A DNA stretch of 25,575 nucleotides from Tubiluchus corallicola. Its lineage: Eukaryota; Priapulida; Priapulimorpha; Priapulimorphida; Tubiluchidae. Numbering within the stretch: position 1 is the first letter of the stretch; each line of letters begins with the position of its first letter. Both the position numbers and the translations under genes were made by a program. The notes under the pieces were generated by a model. It ran no database searches, was not told the origin of the DNA, and saw nothing but the letters and a program-made list of their open reading frames with translations. Shown piece by piece: positions 18,161 through 25,575 of this stretch. The stretch covers positions 1-25,575 of the forward strand of contig JAQGDQ010001787.1 in assembly GCA_030141605.1 (NCBI GenBank), in the 5' to 3' direction.

Positions 18161-18270
18161 GCAGTATGTTCGCATAAAGCAAAAAAATGTTACCTTGGCG
18201 CGAGGCCCCCCTAGAGGGTGAGGCCCCTTGGAAGTATGCCCACTCCCCCCCCCACTTGAAATAGGCCCTG
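17917..18270. mobile_element. hAT-like MITE, copy 2
   Basis: CAGGGCCTATTTTC ... GAAATAGGCCCTG, with the same interior landmarks and orientation as 15216-15809 and a GA tract at 18059-18158. Clear 8-bp flanking duplications are not seen. GGGAGTAAC(C)AAAG occurs on both sides, but not directly at the ends. It inserted just downstream of gene 4. Confidence 0.75.
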
Positions 18271-18417
18271 CTTGCAAGATTGGGAGTAACAAAAGCTTTG
18301 ATTGTTTTACATGAATTTAAATTCTGATAATTTCACTCGGTCAAAAACCTTTGCATAACAGACGTTTGGCTCCTCTTAGAGCATTCTCAGTGTAAATGTA
18401 AATATTTCAATTTTTTA

Positions 18418-18480
18418 GCTCAATTCAATTCAAAACGTTTATTTATCTCAACACAATGTCTATACAAAGTTCACTAAAGG
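18418..18480 (-). mobile_element. Possible LINE 3'-end fragment
   Basis: On the - strand the sequence reads TTGTATAGACATTGTG, then GATAAATAAACGTTTTG, then GAATTGAATTGAG. A short AATAAA-containing end followed by a GAATT tail is a common look for invertebrate non-LTR retrotransposon 3' ends. No coding part is visible. The region 18481-18900 shows nothing else that I can support as a gene. Confidence 0.35.
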
Positions 18481-19007
18481 AAAAAACAAGTCTGTTGTGT
18501 TTATTTTACTGTAATCATTTAAACTTAAAAAATAAGACAATTAGATGTGCAAAAAAACTGTATCTGTAAAGCATACATCTACAATAAACTACCTCTGAAT
18601 AGAAATTTTCTGGCCTGGCGGTTGCCGCCATTGACTTGAAGATCATGACGTAACTGGGAGATTTCATAAAACGGAAGTGGTGCTGACAAGCCACTGGCGT
18701 AGCAGTGTCTAGTTTTTTTGCTGGATTACTGCTGCGTTTACCTGTCTGAAGGCAGATTTCTTTTATTTTAGAATTCTGCCTGCCCAATGTCTACAATAGA
18801 CGTGACGGGCGTATGATGATGATGATGACGATGTTGATGTTGATGGGAGACTTCATGTTTCTCCCAACGCGCATCGTGGCTTTTCCTAACACACTCTAAC
18901 GTTTTGCTCGTTAGATGGCGCCAGGAACTGCTTAGTTACGAGAATGTTTGCGTTTGTTCATCACGTGTCACATTTCACTGTTTATTTACCCTCACAGAAA
19001 CCACGTG

Positions 19008-19142
19008 GTATCCAAGGAAACCGTTGCTAGTATATTTGTTTAGGCTGCGATTTTCCGATGTTTCACGAACAAAACCGAACAAAATGGCTTCTTTGAGTGG
19101 GATGCAATTCCGATGCCCATTTTCATTAGGAAAGAAGCCATG
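19008..19142 (+). promoter_or_regulatory. X-box plus FOX motif and hairpin, no assigned gene
   Basis: GTATCCAAGGAAAC (19008-19021) matches GTNNCC-NN-GGNAAC fully. TTGTTTA (19036-19042) fits a forkhead core. Downstream, ATGGCTTCTTT (19084-19094) and AAAGAAGCCAT (19132-19142) form a perfect 11-bp inverted repeat with a 37-base loop. The first arm starts with an ATG that opens only a 19-codon frame. The layout looks like a ciliary-gene promoter, but no continuing gene was found. Confidence 0.3.
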
Positions 19143-19199
19143 AAATTTAATAAAAATAGTGTCAAATTTCAAGTTACGGTTAACTCTTTTAACTAAAGA

Positions 19200-20189
19200 A
19201 ATTCGCTTTTACGTCAAATGTGACCTTCAAAAACAAAAGCAAGTCGAAACTTTTGATTTAGGTAATTACAGCAGTCAGAAACCAACATTTACCTCTGTTA
19301 TGAATTGAATAATCACTTTACCTTTTACCTCTGACTTAATTAACATCAGTGGTATCAAAAATGAGCTAAATTATGCTAATATGCATGATACGTTTCGTTT
19401 ACCCAATTAAACGGCATGCTATATGAAGAGTCCCGATTGTTAACTGCTTGTGGTGTGTTGGGAATTTTACTAATACTTACTAATAATGATGTTTAATTTA
19501 TTTCATAGTCCCTGATGAGGCAGTTAGCATGTGAAAGGTGGTTAATAAAAATGTCTATTTCAATTTTAAGTATTTTAACTAATAAATTACTACTATTTTT
19601 GAACTATCTGTGTCATTACATTATCGAAGTAACCAGCTGTATATATCTGTTCTCAAGTAAAATGTTTTTGTTGCACATAACGAAAATACTTTTGATCAGT
19701 AATATTACTGTATATAAATCCACTTGAAATGACTAAACTTTATATAATATAAAGATGTTTGCTAAATAAGTCTGAATTAGTTTTCAGTAAAGGGTATTCA
19801 ATATGAAGTGTGCTAGCAGTTAACTGTTTGTGGTGCGTTAGGAATAAGAAGTTTATACATTATAAATATAAAACGGGCGGATCCATGATTGAGAGTTCAG
19901 CTTTTCTTTATCAAATTAGCAACAAGGAACTAGATATTTTGAAGCTCATATTTAGATATTTTTAAGTCATAAGACGTTTTTCAACTAAAGCGTTTGACGT
20001 AATCTGCTGTATGTTGCCTCCTTTATGTAAGTATGAAGGCGTTTTGCCATATTCCGTTTTTTGCAGATGTGTGAATCTATCATTTGTTTGTTTACCTGAT
20101 TCCTATTAAAAATAGAAAGTAACAAAAGCAATGCATGCTTTTCTTCAGCACAAAAATGCATTAACAAGTAAGAAAATTTGTATTAAGGA
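19200..20189. other. AT-rich stretch without recognised gene
   Basis: About 1 kb of AT-rich DNA. A motif GTTAACTG(C/T)TTGTGGTGTGTT occurs at about 19438 and 19818, and in reverse at about 21675, hinting at another low-copy repeat. Open frames are short and have no protein-like features. Confidence 0.5.
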
Positions 20190-20648
20190 TGAAAATTGAT
20201 CTGAAATCTTTTATCACTTAGATGCTACTTTATTGCATACAGAGCTTGCATTAGCAGTAACGCCGTATAAAGCTTGTAAATTTAAAGTCCCACGACAACC
20301 GTTAGGTCAAGCCATTTTACGGAAAGTCTTTTGAAACAAGTTTAGACAACGTTGCGAAAAATTTGCAAAATTATCAGAGCATTCGTAGCGCTCTCTTCAC
20401 TAACTAAACAAAAGCATATATTACTTTATATAGTCAGAAAGATTAATAGTGTGTCTTTTGGTGAGTCAAAGGTGCACACTGGGAATGTGACACAGTGACG
20501 TTTACTAAGTGGCACGAACAATTTAAATTATTAAGAATTTTAATTTCCTGTTAAATAACTCTTTCAAATACGTAAGTGTAATGTTATGTAATCTAAGTTT
20601 GAGTAGAATATTTTTTGGGATACGTTTCGAAATTCTTTTCCTTTTCGT
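20190..20648 (+). repeat. Dispersed repeat family, copy B
   Basis: 20236-20290 is the reverse complement of one 133-bp unit at 6500-6900. 20400-20530 matches 6190-6360 in reverse. 20460-20648 matches 22363-22700 in the same orientation, including AACTCTTTCAAA followed by GTAAGTGTAATG. The copy is interrupted at its right end by the TTAA element at 20649. Confidence 0.7.
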
Positions 20649-21102
20649 TTAACCCTTTCAGTCCCAAATTATTTTTTAATAAGAAAAAAATCTTGGCTTG
20701 ATACTTTTGTTCAGTATGTCCATCTTGTTTACACATAATAATTATTTTTTTCTACCTGCCCGCGTGCTAAATATAGCCTGTATCCTACGGGATACATTGG
20801 GATTCAATGGAAGCATAAAATGTGCTTCATTTTGCAACTGCTGATAATTTTTTAAAGTATTTAAGACATTTAGTATGCATTCTATACTGATCTGTACAAA
20901 GTCATCTCTAAAGTATTGTACCTTGCACAGTTTTTTATGCTATGTAGATTTTCTAGTTTGCCATTTTATCACCATTTTTAGTCTATTGTTATTGGCTTAA
21001 ATCAAAATAACTATTAACAGATCAAACAACTGTCAGTTTTAAAATTTTATTAATTTTAAAGGCAGAAAATATTTTCGTATCCCACGGGTATGAAAGGGTT
21101 AA
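20649..21102. mobile_element. piggyBac-like MITE, copy 2 (TTAA flanked)
   Basis: Starts TTAA-CCCTTTCAGTCCC and ends TATGAAAGGG-TTAA, with an interior almost collinear with 13600-14076. It lacks the CTAACC repeats and part of the right subterminal palindrome. It is inserted in the dispersed repeat, whose related copy has the uninterrupted TTAA at 22698-22701. Confidence 0.82.
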
Positions 21103-21230
21103 CGATGTTTCCTGTGTTAAAAAGACAGAGGTTACAGAGTGCAGACTAGTTTTTCTGATTTGTTACGTAAAAAGTCAAAATTTAACAGGCTTAAATCAAT
21201 TTTCGGAGACAATCGTGATGTTTTACGTCT

Positions 21231-21478
21231 ACGGTTTAATCTAGTGGTAAGGCGTGTGCTTTCCGTCTAGGAGGTCGTGAGTTCGAACTAGCGGCCGGGT
21301 CATACCAAAGACTTTAAAAATGGTACCTGCTGTTGCCCTGCCTGACGCGTGGTATTTAGGGTAAAAGTGGGGTAATAATAGTTTCTGTTATGTAGTTGTA
21401 GGTTGTTATTTACATTCGGTGATAATAGCACTTTGAGCGAATGTTAATTGTTGAACCAAAAGCCGACTTTAAATACAG

Positions 21479-21555
<77 letters not shown>
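21231..21555 (+). mobile_element. tRNA-derived SINE with (TTA)n tail
   Basis: A box-like TCTAGTGGTAAGGC (21240-21253) and B box-like AGTTCGAACTA (21280-21290) give an internal RNA polymerase III promoter spaced as in a tRNA. A central body follows (TACCTGCTGTTGCCCTGCCT), then a LINE-like end CACTTTGAGCGAATG ... CTTTAAATACA, then about 25 TTA units (21479-21555). The tRNA part lacks a clean acceptor stem, so it is not a functional tRNA gene. Confidence 0.75.
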
Positions 21556-21556
<1 letters not shown>

Positions 21557-21856
21557 CTATGATAAACAATAATTTATGCTGATTATATTAAAACTATACC
21601 GTGGATGTATCTTTACGGCTTGTTTTTAATGTTATAAATTTCGTAAAATCACCACAAGCATTTATAAGCAGTTAGTAGTTTTCTAACACACCACAGACAC
21701 TTGCGCGTCGGCCAGCTTCATATAAAATGTCAGATAGTATCGTACATAATCTTGACATAGAATACAAGGAAAATTCTTTTTGATATCACGTAACTTAGTT
21801 GATCTAGTGGTAATTTGAAATAACCTATATATGAATTTCGGTGGTAAACTGCGTTT

Positions 21857-21904
21857 TATACACACACACACATAAATATATATGTGTGTGTGTGTGTGTA
21901 TATA
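21857..21904. repeat. (CA)n-(TG)n palindromic microsatellite
   Basis: TATACACACACACACA, then TAAATATATA, then TGTGTGTGTGTGTGTA: a near-perfect inverted dinucleotide repeat able to form a long hairpin or cruciform. Confidence 0.9.
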
Positions 21905-22050
21905 TGAAAGATTCTCAGGAAAGCACCATATATGGCGATCAAGGGGAAAAACCTCCAAAAATTCCCGTTTTTTTGCAAAACTTATAGCTTTTTATTTCTA
22001 AGGATTGGGAATGGGACAAGGCTGGTGCCAGTAATGGTTAGATAGCCCGT

Positions 22051-22320
22051 TCATCGGTGGGCGTAGTAGTCATATTTAGAAATCGCGGGATAGCCACGGT
22101 ACCCGCAATGGGCGTTTTCCCGGACACAAGTCCCGATGTTTTGACCGAACAGCCCGTAGAAGAAACGTTCTAGCTGCGGCTGATAGGACTCTTGGAAAAA
22201 GAGGAGGAAGAGGCCTACACGATGAAGTAGGGCACATTTTAGGACGCCTCCTCCAAGAGGAGCTGTGACGGGTTGATCGTAGGTTCCATTTCGGGCAATT
22301 CTTGCTTAGAAAACTGCTGA
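22051..22320. pseudogene. Possible decayed coding remnant, unrecognised
   Basis: This stretch is more GC-rich than its surroundings. On - (22305-22051) there are 84 sense codons without a start. On +, a frame from 22060 reads as protein-like sequence (for example P-D-V-L-T-E-Q-P-V-E-E-T-F) with in-frame TAG codons at about 22171, 22228 and 22240. No family is recognised, and a degraded transposon or chance composition is equally possible. Confidence 0.2.
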
Positions 22321-22362
22321 CGCCATTCCATTGTACTCATTATATCAACAGTGTTTTTCTTG

Positions 22363-22548
22363 GTGAACCAGTGGTGCACGCTGGGAAGGTGAGTCAGTGG
22401 TGCATGCAGGGATGGTGAGTCAGTGGTGCATACTGGGAAGGTGAGCCAGTGGTGCATGCTGGGAAGGTGAGTCAGTGGTGCACCCTGGGAAGGTGAGTCA
22501 GTGGTGCACGCAGGGATGGTGAGTCAGTGGTGCACGCTGGGATCGCAA
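22363..22548. repeat. 26-bp minisatellite carrying AP-1 heptamers, about 7 copies
   Basis: The unit is GTGAGTCAGTGGTGCACGCT plus GGGAAG. Landmarks are 26 bp apart. TGAGTCA (a perfect AP-1 site) is present at 22390, 22416, 22468, 22494 and 22520; the 22442 copy reads TGAGCCA. The related repeat at 20461 has a single unit, so the expansion is local. Confidence 0.92.
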
Positions 22549-22710
22549 TGCAGTATTGTTTTCCAGACAGCGCGAATATTTTAAATTACGCAAGAATTTT
22601 CTTTAACTCTTTCAAACAGGTAAGTGTAATGAGCAGTAATTTAACTTTGTGTGGAAGGTTCTTTGAGATGTACGTTAAAATTCTGTTTCCTTTTCCTTTA
22701 ACTTTCTCCT
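22530..22710 (+). repeat. Dispersed repeat family, copy C
   Basis: Matches 20490-20648 and, in reverse, 6180-6290: GGTGCACGCTGGGAT, ATTTTAAATTA, AACTCTTTCAAACAGGTAAGTG, then TTCCTTTTCCTTTAAC. It contains CAG|GTAAGTG, a perfect splice-donor consensus, but no exon can be assigned. Confidence 0.65.
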
Positions 22711-23097
22711 ATTTTCTTTTCAGAGATTTTTAACGACAATAATATTACTAACACTGAATAAAAATGTAGAGAACAGTTATTATCAGTAGGATAAACAACA
22801 TTATGATTATTATGTATGTATTTACATAAGTGTTTGTTTACCTAAGCAAAAATTACATTATCATAAAAGTGACAATTGTCATTAATGTACAAAAATTGAA
22901 ATATCTGTATAAAATAAAATTTGATTATTATAGTATGTTTGATTTGTTCATAAAATCAGCCAACAGATGTCACTGGTAAAATTAATTTCTACTTTTGATT
23001 AATTAAATTTTAACGTCATCTTTACAAACATTTGTAACGTCTATGCACATTACAGACGGATGAGACATAATTGGAGCATGGCAAGTGCTGCCCTCTA
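22711..23097. other. AT-rich 3' flank of SAPCD2
   Basis: Downstream of the SAPCD2 stop on the - strand. No convincing AATAAA was found on that strand close by. Otherwise there is no feature. Confidence 0.5.
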
Positions 23098-23226
23098 TCA
23101 CATGAATGTTGAGTCATTTGAAGCAGGCATGTGTCGCCCTCTATCGCGAGATTCGAACAACTGTCGCAGCAATTCTGATTTTTCTCGTTCTAGCTTTACG
23201 ATCTTCTCGTTCTTCTCTGTCATTTC
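23098..23226 (-). CDS. SAPCD2: SAPCD2 orthologue, last coding exon
   Basis: Read on -, the acceptor GTTTATTTTTGCAG is followed at 23226 by 42 codons to TGA (23100-23098). The exon continues a coiled coil (E-M-T-E-K-N-E-K-I, then L-E-R-E-K-S-E-L, then RQLFESR) and ends N-D-S-T-F-M. From memory, human SAPCD2 ends with E-V-T-E-K-S-E-R-I, LEQEKSALIKQLFEAR and D-S-T-F-I. Match and length to the terminus are near complete. In vertebrates SAPCD2 is a cortical coiled-coil protein influencing spindle orientation through LGN/NuMA. GATAGAGGGCG in this exon resembles the motif of the 74-bp array, probably by chance. Confidence 0.9.
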   Translation of the reverse strand, partial: EMTEKNEKIVKLEREKSELLRQLFESRDRGRHMPASNDSTFM

Positions 23227-23622
23227 CTGCAAAAATAAACAATTTTTTTGATCGGCCATCTTGTAAATAGCTAACAATTTTTTGTTCGGCCATCTTGTAA
23301 ATACCTAATTATTTTTTAAAGCTACATTTTACTGCACAGAACCAGTCAGTAATTTACGTATTAGAGCCCTAGGTATTTAGGTGTACACGTATGCGTATGT
23401 AAAAATGTTTTTCAGTATTTTAGTAAGCAAAAGTTTAAAGGAAAAGTCAAAGCTTTTGGGAAAAATGCTGGAATTTACTAACAAGACAGTGATCAGCGCC
23501 ACCTATTATTAGTAAAATCACACTAATCTTACTCTTGGGCGCTCCTAAGTTAAACGCCCACTCTTCCACCAATGATAGGAGTGTAGAATAAATTCAAAAT
23601 GTTAGGTTAAACTAGATCGTAC

Positions 23623-23757
23623 CCTGGTCAGTAACGTGTTTTGCTCCTTCAGTCTCGTAACAACCCTCTCTGTTTTTGGAGAATAATTGTTCTCTTGGCT
23701 GGTGATGATTTTTGGTTGAAGTTGACGCAACGCCAAGTTCATGTGTTGAGGAAAATC
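23623..23757 (-). CDS. SAPCD2: SAPCD2 orthologue, penultimate coding exon
   Basis: Read on -, acceptor GTTTTTTTACAG is followed by 45 codons (23757-23623) and donor AGG|GTACGA. Both ends are phase 0, and the 396-bp intron (23622-23227) leads into the last exon. The end of the exon, LKEQNTLLTR, joins E-M-T-E-K of the next to give the SAPCD2 segment recalled as LKEQNRLLTQ-EVTEK. The first ~30 residues are less conserved. Earlier exons (EF-hand-like and first coiled-coil parts of the family) are not visible up to 25575 and must lie to the right. The gene faces the SPMIP1-like cluster tail to tail. Confidence 0.88.
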
Positions 23758-24430
23758 CTGTAAAAAAACGTCATGACGTCATCACACTAATGAGCCTTTT
23801 CGCATTTTCGTTGTGCGCATGCGCGGTTCCTGTAGCTCGAAGGTTAGGTGTACCAAAGCAACGCATCTTTTTAACAACAACCATTACGTGACATTTAACT
23901 ACAACCATTGCGTGGATAAAGCAAAGCCGTCTGCTGCTTCAGTTCATGAACTTCAGTTGTTTTACGTGGACATTTTAATTATGCATTAGTCTGTTAGAGT
24001 AACTTACTAGCAGGATCTGCTTGGGAACAAGAACAAAATGAACTAGGTAAGGTTCCAGCTAGCTGTTAAAACTGTTAGTATTACAACAACATGGGCTGCA
24101 TGGCGTTGTCAAGTGTACACAAATGTGTTGTCTGGTACACTTAACCTTTGACCTTTTAACGATCATCATCAGTCGTGGAAATGTGAAAGGCTCATGTTGG
24201 TAATTAACCGTTTTGCAAAAAAAGAAAAAAGATCACAATGAAAACCCAATTAAAATTTCTTAGTAAACATTCATTCATAATTTTCATGTATTTTAAAAAA
24301 CAGTTTTATTCTGTGCAAAGTTTATTTGTTTACTTCAAATGTTATTCAATACGCTTATAATTGTTATTAAACTTTCTGTAATAGTAGCATCAGTCATCGG
24401 GAGGCCACCTCTCTGTATTTTGTTGAATAA
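23758..24430. other. Intronic or upstream DNA of SAPCD2
   Basis: A perfect CRE TGACGTCA lies at 23774-23781 and a GCGCATGCGC palindrome at about 23815-23824. No exon with SAPCD2-like coding content was found here. Confidence 0.5.
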
Positions 24431-25345
24431 TTTCAATGATTTTGCATTTCGAAGAGTGTTGCATATTGCTAATGTCTACACTCAGGAAGCAACTTGCAAT
24501 TGGCCGCGAAACGTCTGTTTTATTGTCGAATTAAAACACAATTCTTTTTATCATAACATCCATGATTCCTACTACAATCTTTGTTTTATTAGCATACAAT
24601 GATTAGGTTATTTCAAAGAGTGTTGCATATTGCTAAAGTTTACATAGAATAAGCAGCTAGCAATTGGCTGTGAAACGTCTGTTTTATTGACGAATTAAAA
24701 CACAATTCTTTTTATCATAACATCCATGATTCCTACTACAATCTTTGTTTTATTAGCATACGATGATTAGGTTATTTCAAAGAGTGTTGCATATTGCTAA
24801 TGTTTACACTGAATAAGCAGCTAGCAATTGGCTGTGAAACGTCTGTTTTATTGTCGAATTAAAGCACAATTCTTTTTATCATAACATCCATGATTCCTAC
24901 TACAATCTTTGTTTTATTAGCATACGATGATTAGGTTATTTCAAAGAGTGTTGCATATTGCTAATGTTTACACTGAATAAGCAGCTAGCAATCGGTTGCG
25001 AAACGTCTGTTTTATTGACGAATTAAAGCACAATTCTTTTTATCATAACATCCATGATTCCTACTACAATCTTTGTTTTATTAGCATATGATGATGTGGT
25101 TATTTCAAAGAGTGTTGCATATTGCTAAAGTTTACATAGAATAAGCAGCTAGCAATCGGTTGCGAAACGTCTGTTTTCCTGTCGAATTAAAACACATTTC
25201 TTTTTATCATAACATCCATGATTCCTACTATAATCTTTGTTTTATTAGCATATGCGCATTAGCTCATTTCAAAGAGTGTTGCATATTGCTAATGTTTACC
25301 CTAAATAAGCAATCAGCAATTCAATGAGCTAACATACTACAAGCA
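24430..25345. repeat. 164-bp satellite-like array, about 5.6 copies
   Basis: ACGTCTGTTT recurs at 24511, 24675, 24839, 25003 and 25167, exactly 164 bp apart. Shared parts are TTCAAAGAGTGTTGCATATT, GCAGCTAGCAAT and ATCATAACATCCATGATTCC. It probably lies in an intron of SAPCD2. The last 230 bp of the window (25346-25575) hold nothing recognisable. Confidence 0.95.
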
Positions 25346-25575
25346 GTTATAAAAAGCTCATTTTATTATACTCTACTCGCAATAAACCATCAGGTCGACG
25401 ACTTACAATTATACAAGGAAGACTTGGTAAAAACATTACTACAAAATCTAGTCTCGTAGCAAATAACAATTTTATTATCGACAAAAACTACTACCGATAA
25501 ACAAACATTTTTATTTTCATGCCTCCATATAATTTTATTAACAGGCGTAAAGTCATTTTGAAGTTGTTGTTCACT

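Noticed and set aside
18515-18787. 90-codon - strand open frame (with a GTAAAC donor-like site)
   Set aside because: No recognisable motif, no partner exon and no paralogue support; an ETS-like CGGAAGTG nearby is not enough.
21231-21304. Functional tRNA gene
   Set aside because: A and B boxes are present, but there is no matching acceptor stem, and a SINE body and TTA tail follow directly.
22239-22457. 72-codon - strand open frame starting in the 26-bp array
   Set aside because: Half of it is minisatellite; the remainder is short, unrecognised and conflicts with other frames in the same island.
22615-22640. CAG|GTAAGTG as a real exon boundary
   Set aside because: A perfect donor consensus, but it sits in a dispersed repeat and no coding exon or matching acceptor could be assigned.
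23060-23251. 63-codon + strand open frame
   Set aside because: It is antisense to the SAPCD2 last exon, which has splice sites and strong family similarity on -.

Overview
This is a eukaryotic, invertebrate-animal window. It has spliced genes with GT-AG introns, polyadenylation signals (AATAAA), a tRNA-derived SINE with a TTA tail, two families of short inverted-repeat transposons, and very many mini- and microsatellites in AT-rich DNA. The species cannot be named from the sequence; a lophotrochozoan such as a mollusc would fit, but that is only an impression.

The core of the window is a head-to-tail cluster of four related genes on the + strand. Gene 1 (exons 1183-1589 and 3184-3316; 179 aa) is a convincing SPMIP1/ATP6V1FNB orthologue. 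The human protein of that name is a sperm-axoneme microtubule inner protein. Genes 2 (7391-7519 + 9240-9509; 132 aa), 3 (11611-12750; 379 aa) and 4 (17345-17824; 159 aa) start with the same ~35-residue module. It is marked by W-x6-E-x3-R-x2-W, with the first W replaced by L in gene 1. In genes 2-4 this module is followed by a different shared block (RPxTxxTxYR ... PxRY) and, in genes 3 and 4, by a WCC...VP...Y tail. I do not recognise a named family for genes 2-4. Gene 2 has an intron exactly between the two modules; genes 3 and 4 are intronless. Tandem X-box (RFX-type) motifs sit about 200 bp upstream of gene 3, and two CRE + CATGGCAAC modules with identical spacing lie upstream of gene 4. 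Both fit expression in ciliated or sperm cells.

At the right end, on the - strand, are the last two coding exons (23757-23623 and 23226-23098) of a SAPCD2 orthologue. Their coiled coil and the final D-S-T-F-hydrophobic residues closely match what I recall of human SAPCD2. The rest of that gene lies beyond position 25575.

Between the genes the DNA is nearly all repeats. Tandem arrays: 31 bp (1-1098), ~92 bp (intron of gene 1), 29 bp (4326-5374), 133 bp (within 6380-6905), 74 bp (intron of gene 2), 81 bp (9995-10405), 112 bp (upstream of gene 4), 26 bp with AP-1 heptamers (22363-22548) and 164 bp (intron of SAPCD2). Mobile elements: two TTAA-flanked piggyBac-like MITEs, two CAGGG...CCCTG hAT-like MITEs with GA tracts, a SINE, and three copies of an A-rich-tailed retroposon, two near-complete copies of which flank gene 3 in opposite orientations. 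A further dispersed repeat family has three copies (about 6180, 20190 and 22340).
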